Below, one piece after another: positions 1 through 8,463 of a stretch of DNA of 29,956 bases (positions are counted from its first letter, which is position 1; each line of letters begins with the position of its first letter). The notes beneath the pieces were generated by a model. It made no database searches, was not told where the DNA came from, and saw nothing but the letters and a program-made list of their open reading frames with translations. Made by a program: the position numbers and the translations under genes. The stretch is from an uncultured Peptoniphilus sp. GTDB taxonomy: Bacteria > Bacillota > Clostridia > Tissierellales > Peptoniphilaceae. The DNA lies in contig CAMQDG010000012.1 of assembly GCA_946999425.1 (NCBI GenBank), positions 1-29,956 of the forward strand, written 5' to 3'.

Positions 1-326
1 GTTCCGCCGCCCATTCCTGCAGTAATAAATACCATATCTGCTCCTTCAAGAGCATCTCTAATTTCGTCTTTAGATTCTTCCGCTGCTTGCTCACCAACAT
101 CAGGATTAGCTCCCGCTCCAAGACCTCTTGTAACTTTTTCACCTATTTGAATTTTATTTTCAGCTAATGTATTTTTAAGAGCTTGCCTATCTGTATTTAA
201 TGCAAAATATTCAACTCCCTTAACGCCGGCACTTATCATTCTGTTAACTGCATTATTTCCGCCGCCGCCTACGCCCACAATTTTAATTTTGGCGAAATCA
301 TCGTGATCCATATCAAAATCTAACAT
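1..326 (-). CDS. ftsZ: Cell division protein FtsZ, N-terminal part (cut by window start)
   Basis: FtsZ is the tubulin-like GTPase that polymerises into the cytokinetic ring. Only the first 108 codons are present. They begin MLDFDMDHDD and continue with the Rossmann nucleotide-binding start (IKIVGVGGGGNNAVNRM), the ALNTDRQAL strand, and GLGAGANPDVG. The reading frame runs off the window at AGMGGG, the beginning of the tubulin signature loop GGGTGTG. The ATG at 326 is preceded by a strong GAGGAGG site. The gene is last in the visible dcw cluster, about 108 bp after divIB, with its own promoter in that gap. No ftsA lies between divIB and ftsZ. Identification is secure; only the downstream extent is unknown. 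Confidence 0.97.
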   Translation of the reverse strand, partial: MLDFDMDHDDFAKIKIVGVGGGGNNAVNRMISAGVKGVEYFALNTDRQALKNTLAENKIQIGEKVTRGLGAGANPDVGEQAAEESKDEIRDALEGADMVFITAGMGGG

Positions 327-367
327 AAACTTCCTCCTCTTTATTTTAAGTATAATAATCTATCCTT

Positions 368-396
368 ATTTTATTAGTAAATTTCTAATTAGTCAA
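368..396 (-). promoter_or_regulatory. Sigma-A type promoter for ftsZ
   Basis: On the minus strand, TTGACT (391-396) and TAAAAT (368-373) are separated by exactly 17 bp, close to the housekeeping consensus. The predicted start is near 361, leaving a leader of about 35 nt before the ftsZ ATG. This would allow ftsZ to be expressed above the level of the upstream dcw genes. The promoter is inferred from sequence only. Confidence 0.65.
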
Positions 397-434
397 TAAA
401 AATGCTATATTTAGTCATTTTCTATATAATTATC

Positions 435-1196
435 TCAATTATTTTCATAATTTGTATCATCTTGTAATACAACTATTACATCATCTCCAGAAACAAGGTC
501 AACGGAAACAATATTTTTGCCTGTTTCTTCTACGTCTTTAAAAACCTTATCAAGAAGTTTCATCTTATAGTCATATTTTTCATCTCCGCCAAAGATAACT
601 TCAACATCATTTTTTAAAGTAAAATTTAAAGTTTCTTTTTCATAGGTTATTTTCTTGATTTCATCTTTATATTTACTATTTAAAATTTTTAAAGATACAT
701 CCCTTAAATTTTCATCATTTCTAAATACAAAAGCACCTATTTCATACTTGTTTGTATCTATACCTTCTATATCAATTAGTTTGTCATTAAAATTATCTGA
801 AGTTTTTAAAATTCTAAGTTCATCATCAACAATATAGTTAGTTGAGCCCTTTATCTCCCCTATTGGGCGTCTTTCTACAATAAAAATTTTAAGATTTCCC
901 TTTAAAGAAAATTTAATATTGGCATCTTTTACAAAGGGAAGTCTTTTTAAATTTAAAATAATTTTGTTTTTTTCAGTAAAATTATAATTTTGTCCTTGGT
1001 TAAGTCCTGTGGCTTTAATTATTTCTTGGGTCTTAATTTGACTATTACCTTTTATATCTATGGATTTTATTCTAAAAAGACCAACTTTTGAAACAATAAA
1101 AAAACACAGTACTATAAATACAAATAAAAATATTAATTTTTTTAATTTTCTCTTAGCTTTTCGCTTTTTTACTTTTTGCTTTCTTCTTTGTTGCAT
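435..1196 (-). CDS. divIB: Cell division protein DivIB/FtsQ
   Basis: This bitopic divisome protein works with FtsL and DivIC to control septal peptidoglycan synthesis. The 253-residue product has a very basic cytoplasmic tail (residues 1-20, almost all K/R), one membrane span at about 21-38, a POTRA domain at about 42-111 (starting FRIKSIDIKGN, with RLPFVKDANI and ending FIVERRP), and an extracellular beta domain. Length and order fit DivIB. The ATG follows the murG stop codon directly, with only a weak ribosome-binding site, so translation is probably coupled. Its position between murG and ftsZ is typical, though ftsA and murA/murB, often found nearby in other bacteria, are absent here. Confidence 0.93.
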   Translation of the reverse strand: MQQRRKQKVKKRKAKRKLKKLIFLFVFIVLCFFIVSKVGLFRIKSIDIKGNSQIKTQEIIKATGLNQGQNYNFTEKNKIILNLKRLPFVKDANIKFSLKGNLKIFIVERRPIGEIKGSTNYIVDDELRILKTSDNFNDKLIDIEGIDTNKYEIGAFVFRNDENLRDVSLKILNSKYKDEIKKITYEKETLNFTLKNDVEVIFGGDEKYDYKMKLLDKVFKDVEETGKNIVSVDLVSGDDVIVVLQDDTNYENN

Positions 1197-2291
1197 CTAA
1201 TCAACTACTTTTAAAATATTATCAACTAATTCCTTTACAGCACTTATATTACCTAAGCTTTTGGCATTTTTACCCATTTCCTTTAATTTATCATCATCTT
1301 TTAAAAGAGATGTAATCTTTTCAAATAACAATTCTCCATTTAAATTATCCTCATAAATAATTTGGCTTGCCCCTTTTTCAGCATAGCTTTTTGCATTAAA
1401 AACTTGGTGATTTCCAGCAGTATATGCTTTTGGTATTAAAATGCTGGGAAGACCCACAGCTGAAATCTCAGCAAGAGTCATAGCACTAGAACTTGCTACC
1501 ACAAGATCACTTATCATAAGTAAATCTGGTATTTCAAAAGAATAATCTTTTATAATCACATTTTTGGGTAACTCAATATCTTTTATAGCGTTCATAAAGC
1601 TATCATAGTGGGCTTTTCCCGTTATATGAATAAATCTGAAATCTATATTCTTTTTGCTTTTTATAATTTCAATTACAGCCTCATTTGTAGACTCCTGGCC
1701 TCCTGATCCTCCAAAGGATAAGACTGTCTTTATATTCCCTTCATAGGATAGTTTTTTTAAGGCTTCCTCCTTAGAGATATGTTCAAAATTGCTTCTAATA
1801 GGATTGCCTGTAAAAATAAGATTATTTTCATTAAAATATTTTTTTGCTTCTTTAAAGTTTAAAGCAATTAGGGAAGCTTTTTTTGCGAGATATTTATTTG
1901 TTTTTCCCGGATAGGCATTTTGTTCCTGAATAACTGTTGGTATGTGTTTTTGTTGTGCTTTTAAAACAATTGGAGCACAAACATAACCTCCTGTACCTAT
2001 GACTATGTCCGGTTTAAATTCTGATATTATTTTTTCACATTGCCTTAAGCCTTTATATAGGGCAAAAAGAGTTTTTACTGTTTCAAGATTTATCTTTTTT
2101 CTGGGAAGCCCTTTAACATCAATAGCTTTAAAATTAAAACCTGCCTTAGGTACTATTTCAGCTTCAAGGCCTTTTTCCGTACCTACATAAAGTATATCAG
2201 CATCTTTATCTCTATTCTTTATTTCATTTGCTATGGCAAGGGCAGGATAAATATGACCTCCTGTTCCTCCGCCTGATAATATATATTTCAT
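1197..2291 (-). CDS. murG: UDP-GlcNAc:undecaprenyl-PP-MurNAc-pentapeptide GlcNAc transferase MurG
   Basis: MurG is a peripheral GT28 glycosyltransferase on the inner membrane face that converts lipid I to lipid II. The 364-residue protein has the N-terminal glycine loop GGGTGGH (7-13), the lipid-side GTGGYVCAP segment, the EQNAYPG segment, the second-domain loop FGGSGGQ, and the donor-binding region SSSAMTLAEISAVGLPS followed by GNHQ. Full length for the family. Its ATG overlaps the ftsW stop by four bases (ATGA), and its own stop abuts divIB, so it is within one translationally coupled operon. Confidence 0.97.
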   Translation of the reverse strand: MKYILSGGGTGGHIYPALAIANEIKNRDKDADILYVGTEKGLEAEIVPKAGFNFKAIDVKGLPRKKINLETVKTLFALYKGLRQCEKIISEFKPDIVIGTGGYVCAPIVLKAQQKHIPTVIQEQNAYPGKTNKYLAKKASLIALNFKEAKKYFNENNLIFTGNPIRSNFEHISKEEALKKLSYEGNIKTVLSFGGSGGQESTNEAVIEIIKSKKNIDFRFIHITGKAHYDSFMNAIKDIELPKNVIIKDYSFEIPDLLMISDLVVASSSAMTLAEISAVGLPSILIPKAYTAGNHQVFNAKSYAEKGASQIIYEDNLNGELLFEKITSLLKDDDKLKEMGKNAKSLGNISAVKELVDNILKVVD

Positions 2292-3382
2292 CTGTTTCCT
2301 CTTTTTGATATTCCAAGAACTAATCCTGCAGCAAATAATGTAACAATAATTGAAGTTCCACCATAAGAAATAAATGGTAAAGTAATTCCTGTTACAGGAA
2401 ATAATTTACAAGTTACTCCAATATTAAATATAGCTTGTAAACCTATATAACTTGTGATTCCAGTAGCCATAAATTTATCAAAATAATTTGACGCTTTATT
2501 AGCTATAGTATAACCTCTAATGATAAATATCACAAATAAAACTAAAATTATCATTGCTCCTAAAAGGCCAAATTCCTCACAGATAATAGAAAAAATAAAA
2601 TCTGAATGGGCTGCAAAAACATTGTATCTTTGTCTGGAATGAAATAAGCCAACTCCCGCAAAGCCTCCCATAGCAATGGCATATAAGCTTTGAAATTGGT
2701 GGTAGGTAAATTTGTTCATTTCACTACCGGTAAAACCTACAAGCCTATCAATACGATAGCTGAAAATTTTTATAAATATAAAGACTGCCACAATACCTAT
2801 TGCTAAAATAATTATAAGTTGATGAGGTCTTATGCCTGCAATTATATACATAATAAATAGTGAAAGTCCTATTACTATTGCTGTTGATAAGTCTTTAAAA
2901 AATATAATCCCTGCTGAAAAGGCAAAAATCGCCAAAATAGTAATAAAAATTTCATTTTTTTCAAGATTTCTTCTATTTTTTTCAAGATATTTAGCAAAAA
3001 ATATTATAGATGAAATTTTTATTAAATCTGATGGTTGAATTTTTCTATTTATAATAGGAATTAAAATAGATCTTACTTGCCCATGTTCATTAACTCCTAT
3101 GGGAGTAAATAATAAAAGTCCTAAAAATATTGATACAGCAAATATTGCAAATGCCCACTTCTTAATAAACGCTCTTGGTAAATTAATAGCAGAAAACATT
3201 ATAATAAGTCCTATAACCATACTTACAATATGTCTTTTTGTATAAAAAAAAGCATCATTTTTATGATATTTTACCGCTTGAGGATATGAGGCACTTGTTA
3301 TACAAATAATACTTATTAAAAGCATTAGGCAAATAACAAAAAATAAGGTCATATCAACATTTTTAAGTGTTTTTTTTATCAT
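2288..3382 (-). CDS. ftsW: Septal peptidoglycan glycosyltransferase FtsW (SEDS family)
   Basis: FtsW is a polytopic SEDS-family polymerase that builds septal glycan strands from lipid II with its partner class B PBP. The 364-residue protein is mostly hydrophobic, with about ten predicted spans. Conserved SEDS elements include HSDFIFSIICEEFG in the large extracellular loop region and GITLPFISYGGTS near the C-terminus. Placement between murD and murG, in the same operon as a PASTA-bearing transpeptidase, favours FtsW over the elongation paralogue RodA. It overlaps murD and murG by four bases each (ATGA). Confidence 0.94.
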   Translation of the reverse strand: MIKKTLKNVDMTLFFVICLMLLISIICITSASYPQAVKYHKNDAFFYTKRHIVSMVIGLIIMFSAINLPRAFIKKWAFAIFAVSIFLGLLLFTPIGVNEHGQVRSILIPIINRKIQPSDLIKISSIIFFAKYLEKNRRNLEKNEIFITILAIFAFSAGIIFFKDLSTAIVIGLSLFIMYIIAGIRPHQLIIILAIGIVAVFIFIKIFSYRIDRLVGFTGSEMNKFTYHQFQSLYAIAMGGFAGVGLFHSRQRYNVFAAHSDFIFSIICEEFGLLGAMIILVLFVIFIIRGYTIANKASNYFDKFMATGITSYIGLQAIFNIGVTCKLFPVTGITLPFISYGGTSIIVTLFAAGLVLGISKRGNR

Positions 3383-4671
3383 CCTAAATTCCTAACTAGT
3401 TCTTTAAATTTGTCCCCTCTTTCTTCATAGCTTTTAAACATATCCCATGAAGCACAAGCAGGAGACAATAGCACAACATCATCTTTTTTTGCATTTTTAT
3501 AAGCAAAATTTACAGCTTCCTCTAAATTAGCAACAACATGGTAGGGAATATTTAATTTTTCCCCTTCAGCTTTTAATTTATCCTTTGTCGCTCCTAATAA
3601 AATCATTTTTTTAATGGAATCTTTATTATTTTTTAGCATTTCATAAAAATCTGATTTTTTGTCATAACCTCCGGCAATTAAAATTATATTTTTAAAAGCC
3701 TTTAAAGCTACATCTGTAGAATCAGGGTTGGTACCCTTTGAGTCATTATAATATTCCACTCCATTTATTTCTCTTACAAATTCAATTCTATGAGGAGCTC
3801 CTTTAAATTCTCTTAAAGTTTTCTCAATAATTTCATTTTTTACTCCATAAACTTTAGCTGCAAGAATTGCCCCAAGGATATTTCCCTTATTGTGATCGCC
3901 TTTTAGTAAAACTTTATCAGTATCCATAATCTTTTCAAGTTTGCCTTCAATTAGAGTATAAAAAGCATTATCTTTTATAAAGGCTCCATTTAAATGTGGA
4001 TATTCCATAGCATAGGCTAAAAGATTTGTTTTTGGGCCTTCCATTGTTTTTAAAAATGGATCATCAAAATTAATTATAAGGTAGTCCTCATTTGTCATAT
4101 TTTTATAAATACTTTTTTTCGCCTCTTGATAATTATAAAGGCTACCATGCCAATCTAAATGATCACTTGTAATGTTTGTAATTACGCCAACATGAGGGTG
4201 AAATTTATTTGTAAAAGCTAACTGAAAAGAACTACACTCAACTACTAAATAGTCTTTTTCTGAAATTGCATCTAAACAATCAAAAATGCCCTTTCCTATA
4301 TTTCCAACGACATAAGTCTTTCCCATATTTTCCAAAAGCTTACCGATAAGCATTGTAACTGTAGTTTTTCCATTTGTTCCTGTAACTGCAACTGTATTTT
4401 TTGTGTTAAGTACAGAAAAAGCAAGTTCCAAATCAGAATAAACTTTTATTCCCAATTTTTCTGCTTCTTCTATTAATTTGTGATTAGGTTTTATACCAGG
4501 ACTTTTAACGAGAAAATCTATGTTTTTAAAATTACCATCAAATTTTTTTGCTTTTTCAAATCCTGAAAAATCTTTGTCATCATAAATATATAAGTTTACA
4601 TCTTTATCTTTATAGTAATCATATACAGATTTACCAGTTATTCCTGTTCCTATTAATAAAATATTTTCCAT
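3379..4671 (-). CDS. murD: UDP-N-acetylmuramoylalanine--D-glutamate ligase MurD
   Basis: MurD is a cytoplasmic ATP-dependent ligase that adds D-Glu to UDP-MurNAc-L-Ala. The 430-residue protein has an N-terminal Rossmann-like domain (ILLIGTGITG), the ATP loop GTNGKTT at 98-104, the central-domain NITSDHLDWHGS, and a C-terminal ligase domain with HRIEFV, YNDSKGTNPDST and LLSPACASWDMF. These are standard Mur ligase landmarks, and the D-Glu type is supported by SPACASWDMF and by synteny. The ATG follows AAGGAT nine bases after the mraY stop. The other ligases (murC, murE, murF) are not in this cluster. Confidence 0.97.
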   Translation of the reverse strand: MENILLIGTGITGKSVYDYYKDKDVNLYIYDDKDFSGFEKAKKFDGNFKNIDFLVKSPGIKPNHKLIEEAEKLGIKVYSDLELAFSVLNTKNTVAVTGTNGKTTVTMLIGKLLENMGKTYVVGNIGKGIFDCLDAISEKDYLVVECSSFQLAFTNKFHPHVGVITNITSDHLDWHGSLYNYQEAKKSIYKNMTNEDYLIINFDDPFLKTMEGPKTNLLAYAMEYPHLNGAFIKDNAFYTLIEGKLEKIMDTDKVLLKGDHNKGNILGAILAAKVYGVKNEIIEKTLREFKGAPHRIEFVREINGVEYYNDSKGTNPDSTDVALKAFKNIILIAGGYDKKSDFYEMLKNNKDSIKKMILLGATKDKLKAEGEKLNIPYHVVANLEEAVNFAYKNAKKDDVVLLSPACASWDMFKSYEERGDKFKELVRNLG

Positions 4672-4680
4672 AATATATCC

Positions 4681-5634
4681 TTAAAAAATCATAAAATACG
4701 CTATTATACATAAAATAAGTTCTATTAAACAAAATAATTTAACAACTTTTGTTTCTTTCCAACCAAGTTGTTCAAAATGATGATGCAAGGGACTCATTAA
4801 AAATATTCTTTTTCCTCTTAACTTAAAGGATAAAACTTGTAATATAACAGATAGGGTTTCTATAAAATAAATTCCTCCTGCAATTGGAAGTATAAGAGGT
4901 AAATTAAGCATAACGGCAACTGCACTTACAATGCCTCCAAGGGCAAGAGAGCCTGTATCCCCCATAAAAACTTTTGCAGGATATTTGTTGAATTTTAAAT
5001 ACCCTATTAAGGCTCCAATCATTGAAAGACATAAAATTAATATTCCAGGTCTTTGAAATTTATAAGCACATATGGAAAAAAATGCAAGGCATATAATTGT
5101 AACTCCACTTGCAAGTCCATCTAAACCGTCAGTTAAGTTTACGGAATTTACCGTCCCTACAATTACAAAAATTATAAAAGGAATGTAAAATATTCCAAAA
5201 TTAACCATTTTTTTTACTATAGGTAAATATACATCCGTTGATAAATCTTTTGAGTTATATTGAAAAATAAGAAGTATTGCGGCTCCAAAAATTTGAAGTA
5301 AAAGTTTTTGAAGCGCCGTAAGTCCCAAATTTCTTTTTTTTACAACTTTAATATAATCATCAATAAAACCTACTAATCCAAATATAAAAGTTGATATTAA
5401 TATAACCATAGAATCTAAATTAAAATTAAAAATAACAATCGTAGATCCAAGTAAGGAAATTAAAAATATAAGTCCTCCTATTGTAGGAGTTCCACCCTTA
5501 ACTAAATGGCTTAAAGGACCTTCTTCTCTAATACTTTGTCCTGCATGAAGTCTGTGTAAAAGAGGTATTATTATCGGTCCTAAAATCAAAGAAAAAATTA
5601 AACCTATAAGAAAAGAAGCTGCATATCTAAACAT
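4681..5634 (-). CDS. mraY: Phospho-N-acetylmuramoyl-pentapeptide transferase MraY
   Basis: MraY makes lipid I by moving phospho-MurNAc-pentapeptide to undecaprenyl phosphate in the membrane. The 317-residue protein has about ten spans and the family's hallmark sites: the aspartate pair D92-D93 in FIDDYIKV, NLTDGLDGLASG (D169, D172), KVFMGDTGS (D226), and the histidine cluster SPLHHHFE (284-286). Its ATG lies inside the last codons of the upstream PBP gene (8-bp overlap), so translation is probably coupled. The overlap sits just after A-rich homopolymer tracts in the PBP tail. Confidence 0.97.
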   Translation of the reverse strand: MFRYAASFLIGLIFSLILGPIIIPLLHRLHAGQSIREEGPLSHLVKGGTPTIGGLIFLISLLGSTIVIFNFNLDSMVILISTFIFGLVGFIDDYIKVVKKRNLGLTALQKLLLQIFGAAILLIFQYNSKDLSTDVYLPIVKKMVNFGIFYIPFIIFVIVGTVNSVNLTDGLDGLASGVTIICLAFFSICAYKFQRPGILILCLSMIGALIGYLKFNKYPAKVFMGDTGSLALGGIVSAVAVMLNLPLILPIAGGIYFIETLSVILQVLSFKLRGKRIFLMSPLHHHFEQLGWKETKVVKLFCLIELILCIIAYFMIF

Positions 5635-8047
5635 TATTTATCTCTCTTTCATCTATTTTTTTTTTATCATTTTTTTTATCATTTTTTTTATTATTTTCAT
5701 TATTGTTTTTTCCATTTTCTTTGTGACACGTTTTTTCCTCAAAAGAACTTTCATTTTCAGGTTTGTTCTCATCATCATTAGTTAAATTGTCACATTTTAA
5801 TAGAATATTTGATTCTTCAGTAAGTCTTGTTCCCGGAAGGGGCTTTTGAGATACTATGGAACCGTTGCCTACAATATTATACTCTATGTTAAGAGCTTTT
5901 AAAATAGATTCCGCTTCTTTGTCTTTCATTCCTGTCATAAGAGGCATTATTTTTTCTTCTTCAGGATTATTTAACTCAATATCAATTATTGTTCCATTTT
6001 TTACAATGCTGCCTGCTTTTGGATTTTGTCCAATTACAACAGATGAATCCTTTGTATTTTTATTTGGAGTATTAAATCTAAGTCCTGCATCAACTAAAAT
6101 TTTCCCAGCATCAATTACAGGTCTGTTTGTTACATCAGGAACTTCCACATCTTCTTTCAAGGTATTTTCATCAACTTTTTCAGTTTTAGGTACTTTTAAA
6201 TATTCAAGAGATTTAGCCATAATTTCTTGAGCAATGGGAGCAGCTACAGTTGCTCCATAAAAATCTCCCTTCGGTCTATTTATTACTACTAAAACTGTTA
6301 TTTGAGGATCCATTGCCGGTGCAAGTCCTATAAAAGAGGAGTTATATTCATCTTCATAACCATTAGCAGATGCTATATAGGCTGTCCCTGTTTTCCCCCC
6401 TATTTTATATCCTGGAACTTGCGCCTTCTTACCTGTTCCTTCTTCAACAACTTTTGCCATTATTTCTTTAAGAGTCTTTGAAGTTTCTTGAGAAATAACC
6501 CTTCTTAAAGTATTGGTTTTAAATTTTTCAATTATATTTCCATCATTATCTACAACTTCTTTTATAATCCTTGGTTCATTTAAAAATCCACCGTTTCCTA
6601 TGGCAGAAACAGCATTAATTAATTGAATGGGAGTAACAGCTATACCATGACCATAACTCATTGTAGAAATGGTTACCTTTGATATATGTTTAGGATCTTT
6701 AGGTATTGTGCCCTTTACTTCTCCTTTAAGGTCAATCCCTGTCTTCTCTCCAAAGCCGAAAGCTCTTATATATTTTAAAAATCTTTCAGGACCCAACTCT
6801 CTTCCTACTTTTACAAGGGTTATATTGCATGATTCCTCCATAGCCTGTAAGAAAGTCCTCGGTCCCCTATGCTTTGAAGTACATGAAATTTTAACTCCTT
6901 TCATATCAGTCAAAACTCCTGGACATGTATAAACTTTGTTTGGATTTGTAGTAGCTTCTTCAATAGCTGCAGCGGCAGTTATAAGTTTAAAAGTGGAACC
7001 TGGCTCATATTGGGACTCAACTGAAAAATTTTTCCAATTTTCAGCCCAAAGGTCAACCTTATCGCTATCTTTTAAGCCTTTCCATTCCTCTTCTTGCTTT
7101 TTATTTATAGGATCTCTAGGATCATTCGGGTCATATTCGTCTAAGTTTACCATAGCAAGGATTTGTGCAGTTTTTGTATCTTGAACTATAATTGATACCT
7201 TGTCTGGTTCATATAAATTATAGGCTTTTTGAGCAGCTTCATCGGCAAAATTTTGAATGTTTATATCTATTGAAGATACTAAATTAAAACCATTTTTAGG
7301 TGCATAATTTTCCTCTTTTGTCATGGGAATTTGTTGTTGCTGCTCACTTTTTATTTTTATAGATTTCCCTGCAATGCCAGATAATTCATCATCATAATAA
7401 GACTCAAGACCATAAAGACCGAAATTTTCATTATTTAAAAATCCCAATACATGGGCTGCTGATTTTCCAAAGGGATAAAATCTTTTTATATAATCTTCGC
7501 TGCTTATTCTTGGATTATTTAATTCTCTTATTTTTAAGGCAACTTTTCTGTCAACATCTCTGGCAATTCTCACCATTTTATCTTGACTTATTTGCAAAAG
7601 TAAATCTTCCCTATTTAAATTTAAAATATTAGCAAGGCTTGTTGCATCTTCTTCTAAGGTTTTTTTCCTGTCAATGTTAAATTTTGCCATTCTGTCTTCA
7701 TATTGCTGATCAGATTCTCTCTTGCCCTTGTTTTTTCCCCCACGTGGCATTATCAGACTCGAATCATAGTATATAGTTGATTTAGAAACATTTAATGCCA
7801 TGACTTTTTTGTTTCTATCATAAATCAATCCTCTATTTGATTGAATACTCTCTTGTTTTGTAAGCTGTCTTAAAGCTGCTTTTGTAAGTTCTTCAGCTTC
7901 AAAGGCCTGTATATATAGTAGCCTTACAGCGATAAAAATAAATAAAAAAACCAGGACTGTTAATGTAAAAAAAATCCTCTTGTTAGAACTTACAATTGTT
8001 TTTTTTACTTTTTTCCCGGCTTTATCTTTACGGTTATATAATTTCAA
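5627..8047 (-). CDS. ftsI: Class B penicillin-binding protein (FtsI/SpoVD/PBP2x-like) with two PASTA domains
   Basis: This is the septal transpeptidase partner of FtsW. The 806-residue protein has a basic cytoplasmic end, one membrane span (about 25-45), a dimerisation/pedestal domain (about 55-245), and a transpeptidase domain with S351-TFK, S406-CN and K552-TG motifs. Two PASTA modules follow at about 633-692 and 698-752. The final 54 residues are a low-complexity Asn/Lys/Glu tail with one cysteine (C774), unusual for an extracellular C-terminus. The start is TTG at 8047, placed 5 bases after GGGGAGG; no better start is visible. SpoVD is the sporulation-specific homologue, and sequence alone does not separate it from division PBPs. 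Confidence 0.93.
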   Translation of the reverse strand: MKLYNRKDKAGKKVKKTIVSSNKRIFFTLTVLVFLFIFIAVRLLYIQAFEAEELTKAALRQLTKQESIQSNRGLIYDRNKKVMALNVSKSTIYYDSSLIMPRGGKNKGKRESDQQYEDRMAKFNIDRKKTLEEDATSLANILNLNREDLLLQISQDKMVRIARDVDRKVALKIRELNNPRISSEDYIKRFYPFGKSAAHVLGFLNNENFGLYGLESYYDDELSGIAGKSIKIKSEQQQQIPMTKEENYAPKNGFNLVSSIDINIQNFADEAAQKAYNLYEPDKVSIIVQDTKTAQILAMVNLDEYDPNDPRDPINKKQEEEWKGLKDSDKVDLWAENWKNFSVESQYEPGSTFKLITAAAAIEEATTNPNKVYTCPGVLTDMKGVKISCTSKHRGPRTFLQAMEESCNITLVKVGRELGPERFLKYIRAFGFGEKTGIDLKGEVKGTIPKDPKHISKVTISTMSYGHGIAVTPIQLINAVSAIGNGGFLNEPRIIKEVVDNDGNIIEKFKTNTLRRVISQETSKTLKEIMAKVVEEGTGKKAQVPGYKIGGKTGTAYIASANGYEDEYNSSFIGLAPAMDPQITVLVVINRPKGDFYGATVAAPIAQEIMAKSLEYLKVPKTEKVDENTLKEDVEVPDVTNRPVIDAGKILVDAGLRFNTPNKNTKDSSVVIGQNPKAGSIVKNGTIIDIELNNPEEEKIMPLMTGMKDKEAESILKALNIEYNIVGNGSIVSQKPLPGTRLTEESNILLKCDNLTNDDENKPENESSFEEKTCHKENGKNNNENNKKNDKKNDKKKIDEREINNV

Positions 8048-8063
8048 AACTGCCTCCCCAGTT
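8048..8063 (-). promoter_or_regulatory. Ribosome-binding site displayed in a small hairpin loop before the PBP gene
   Basis: Between the ftsL stop and the PBP TTG start, the transcript reads AACTG-GGGAGG-CAGTT. A five-base-pair stem therefore holds the Shine-Dalgarno core in its six-base loop. The site decides the TTG start. The stem overlaps the ftsL stop codon, so ribosomes finishing ftsL would melt it. The structure is short and of uncertain importance. Confidence 0.4.
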
Positions 8064-8463
8064 AATTTTTAGTAAATGATTTAATAACTGAAACTATGGG
8101 ACTCAAAAATACATTGTTGTTAACATCTTTCTGTTTTTTATCTTCCTTAACATCTATGTAAACAATTTGTTTTTCATCTGGATGAACCATACCAAGCTTA
8201 TACATTGCTGCATCCTGAATTTCTTGAGAACTTATAATTCCCTTTATTTCTCCTTCAAGAGATAATTTTGTATTTTCAAGATCTTTTATTTCACTTTCTT
8301 GTTTTATTAAGGCTCTATCTAAATTTGAAATTTGTGCTTGAAGAGCCGTTACAACTATAGATAATATTATAACAAGTGTACAAGTAAGTACAAGTGGCAC
8401 ATTAGATATTTTAATTTTTCTTTTTCTTATAAGGCTTTTTTGTCTTCTCAACTTACTCTTCAT
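8062..8463 (-). CDS. ftsL: Cell division protein FtsL
   Basis: FtsL is a small bitopic divisome protein that pairs with DivIC through a coiled coil and helps recruit FtsW and its PBP. From the ATG at 8463 the product is 133 residues: a basic cytoplasmic end (1-20), a membrane span at about 23-41, then a heptad-rich segment (about 43-75) and the typical MYKLGMVHPDEKQ ending of the coiled coil. I prefer this ATG to the upstream GTG at 8487 because GGAG sits six bases before it, and it gives an 11-bp overlap with rsmH rather than 35. FtsL is poorly conserved, so the call rests on topology plus position between rsmH and the PBP gene. Confidence 0.87.
   Translation of the reverse strand: MKSKLRRQKSLIRKRKIKISNVPLVLTCTLVIILSIVVTALQAQISNLDRALIKQESEIKDLENTKLSLEGEIKGIISSQEIQDAAMYKLGMVHPDEKQIVYIDVKEDKKQKDVNNNVFLSPIVSVIKSFTKN

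Noticed and set aside
5856..7184. Plus-strand open frames of 80-125 codons opposite the PBP gene
   Set aside because: They lie fully antisense to a well-supported gene, lack ribosome-binding sites and family resemblance, and are expected shadows.
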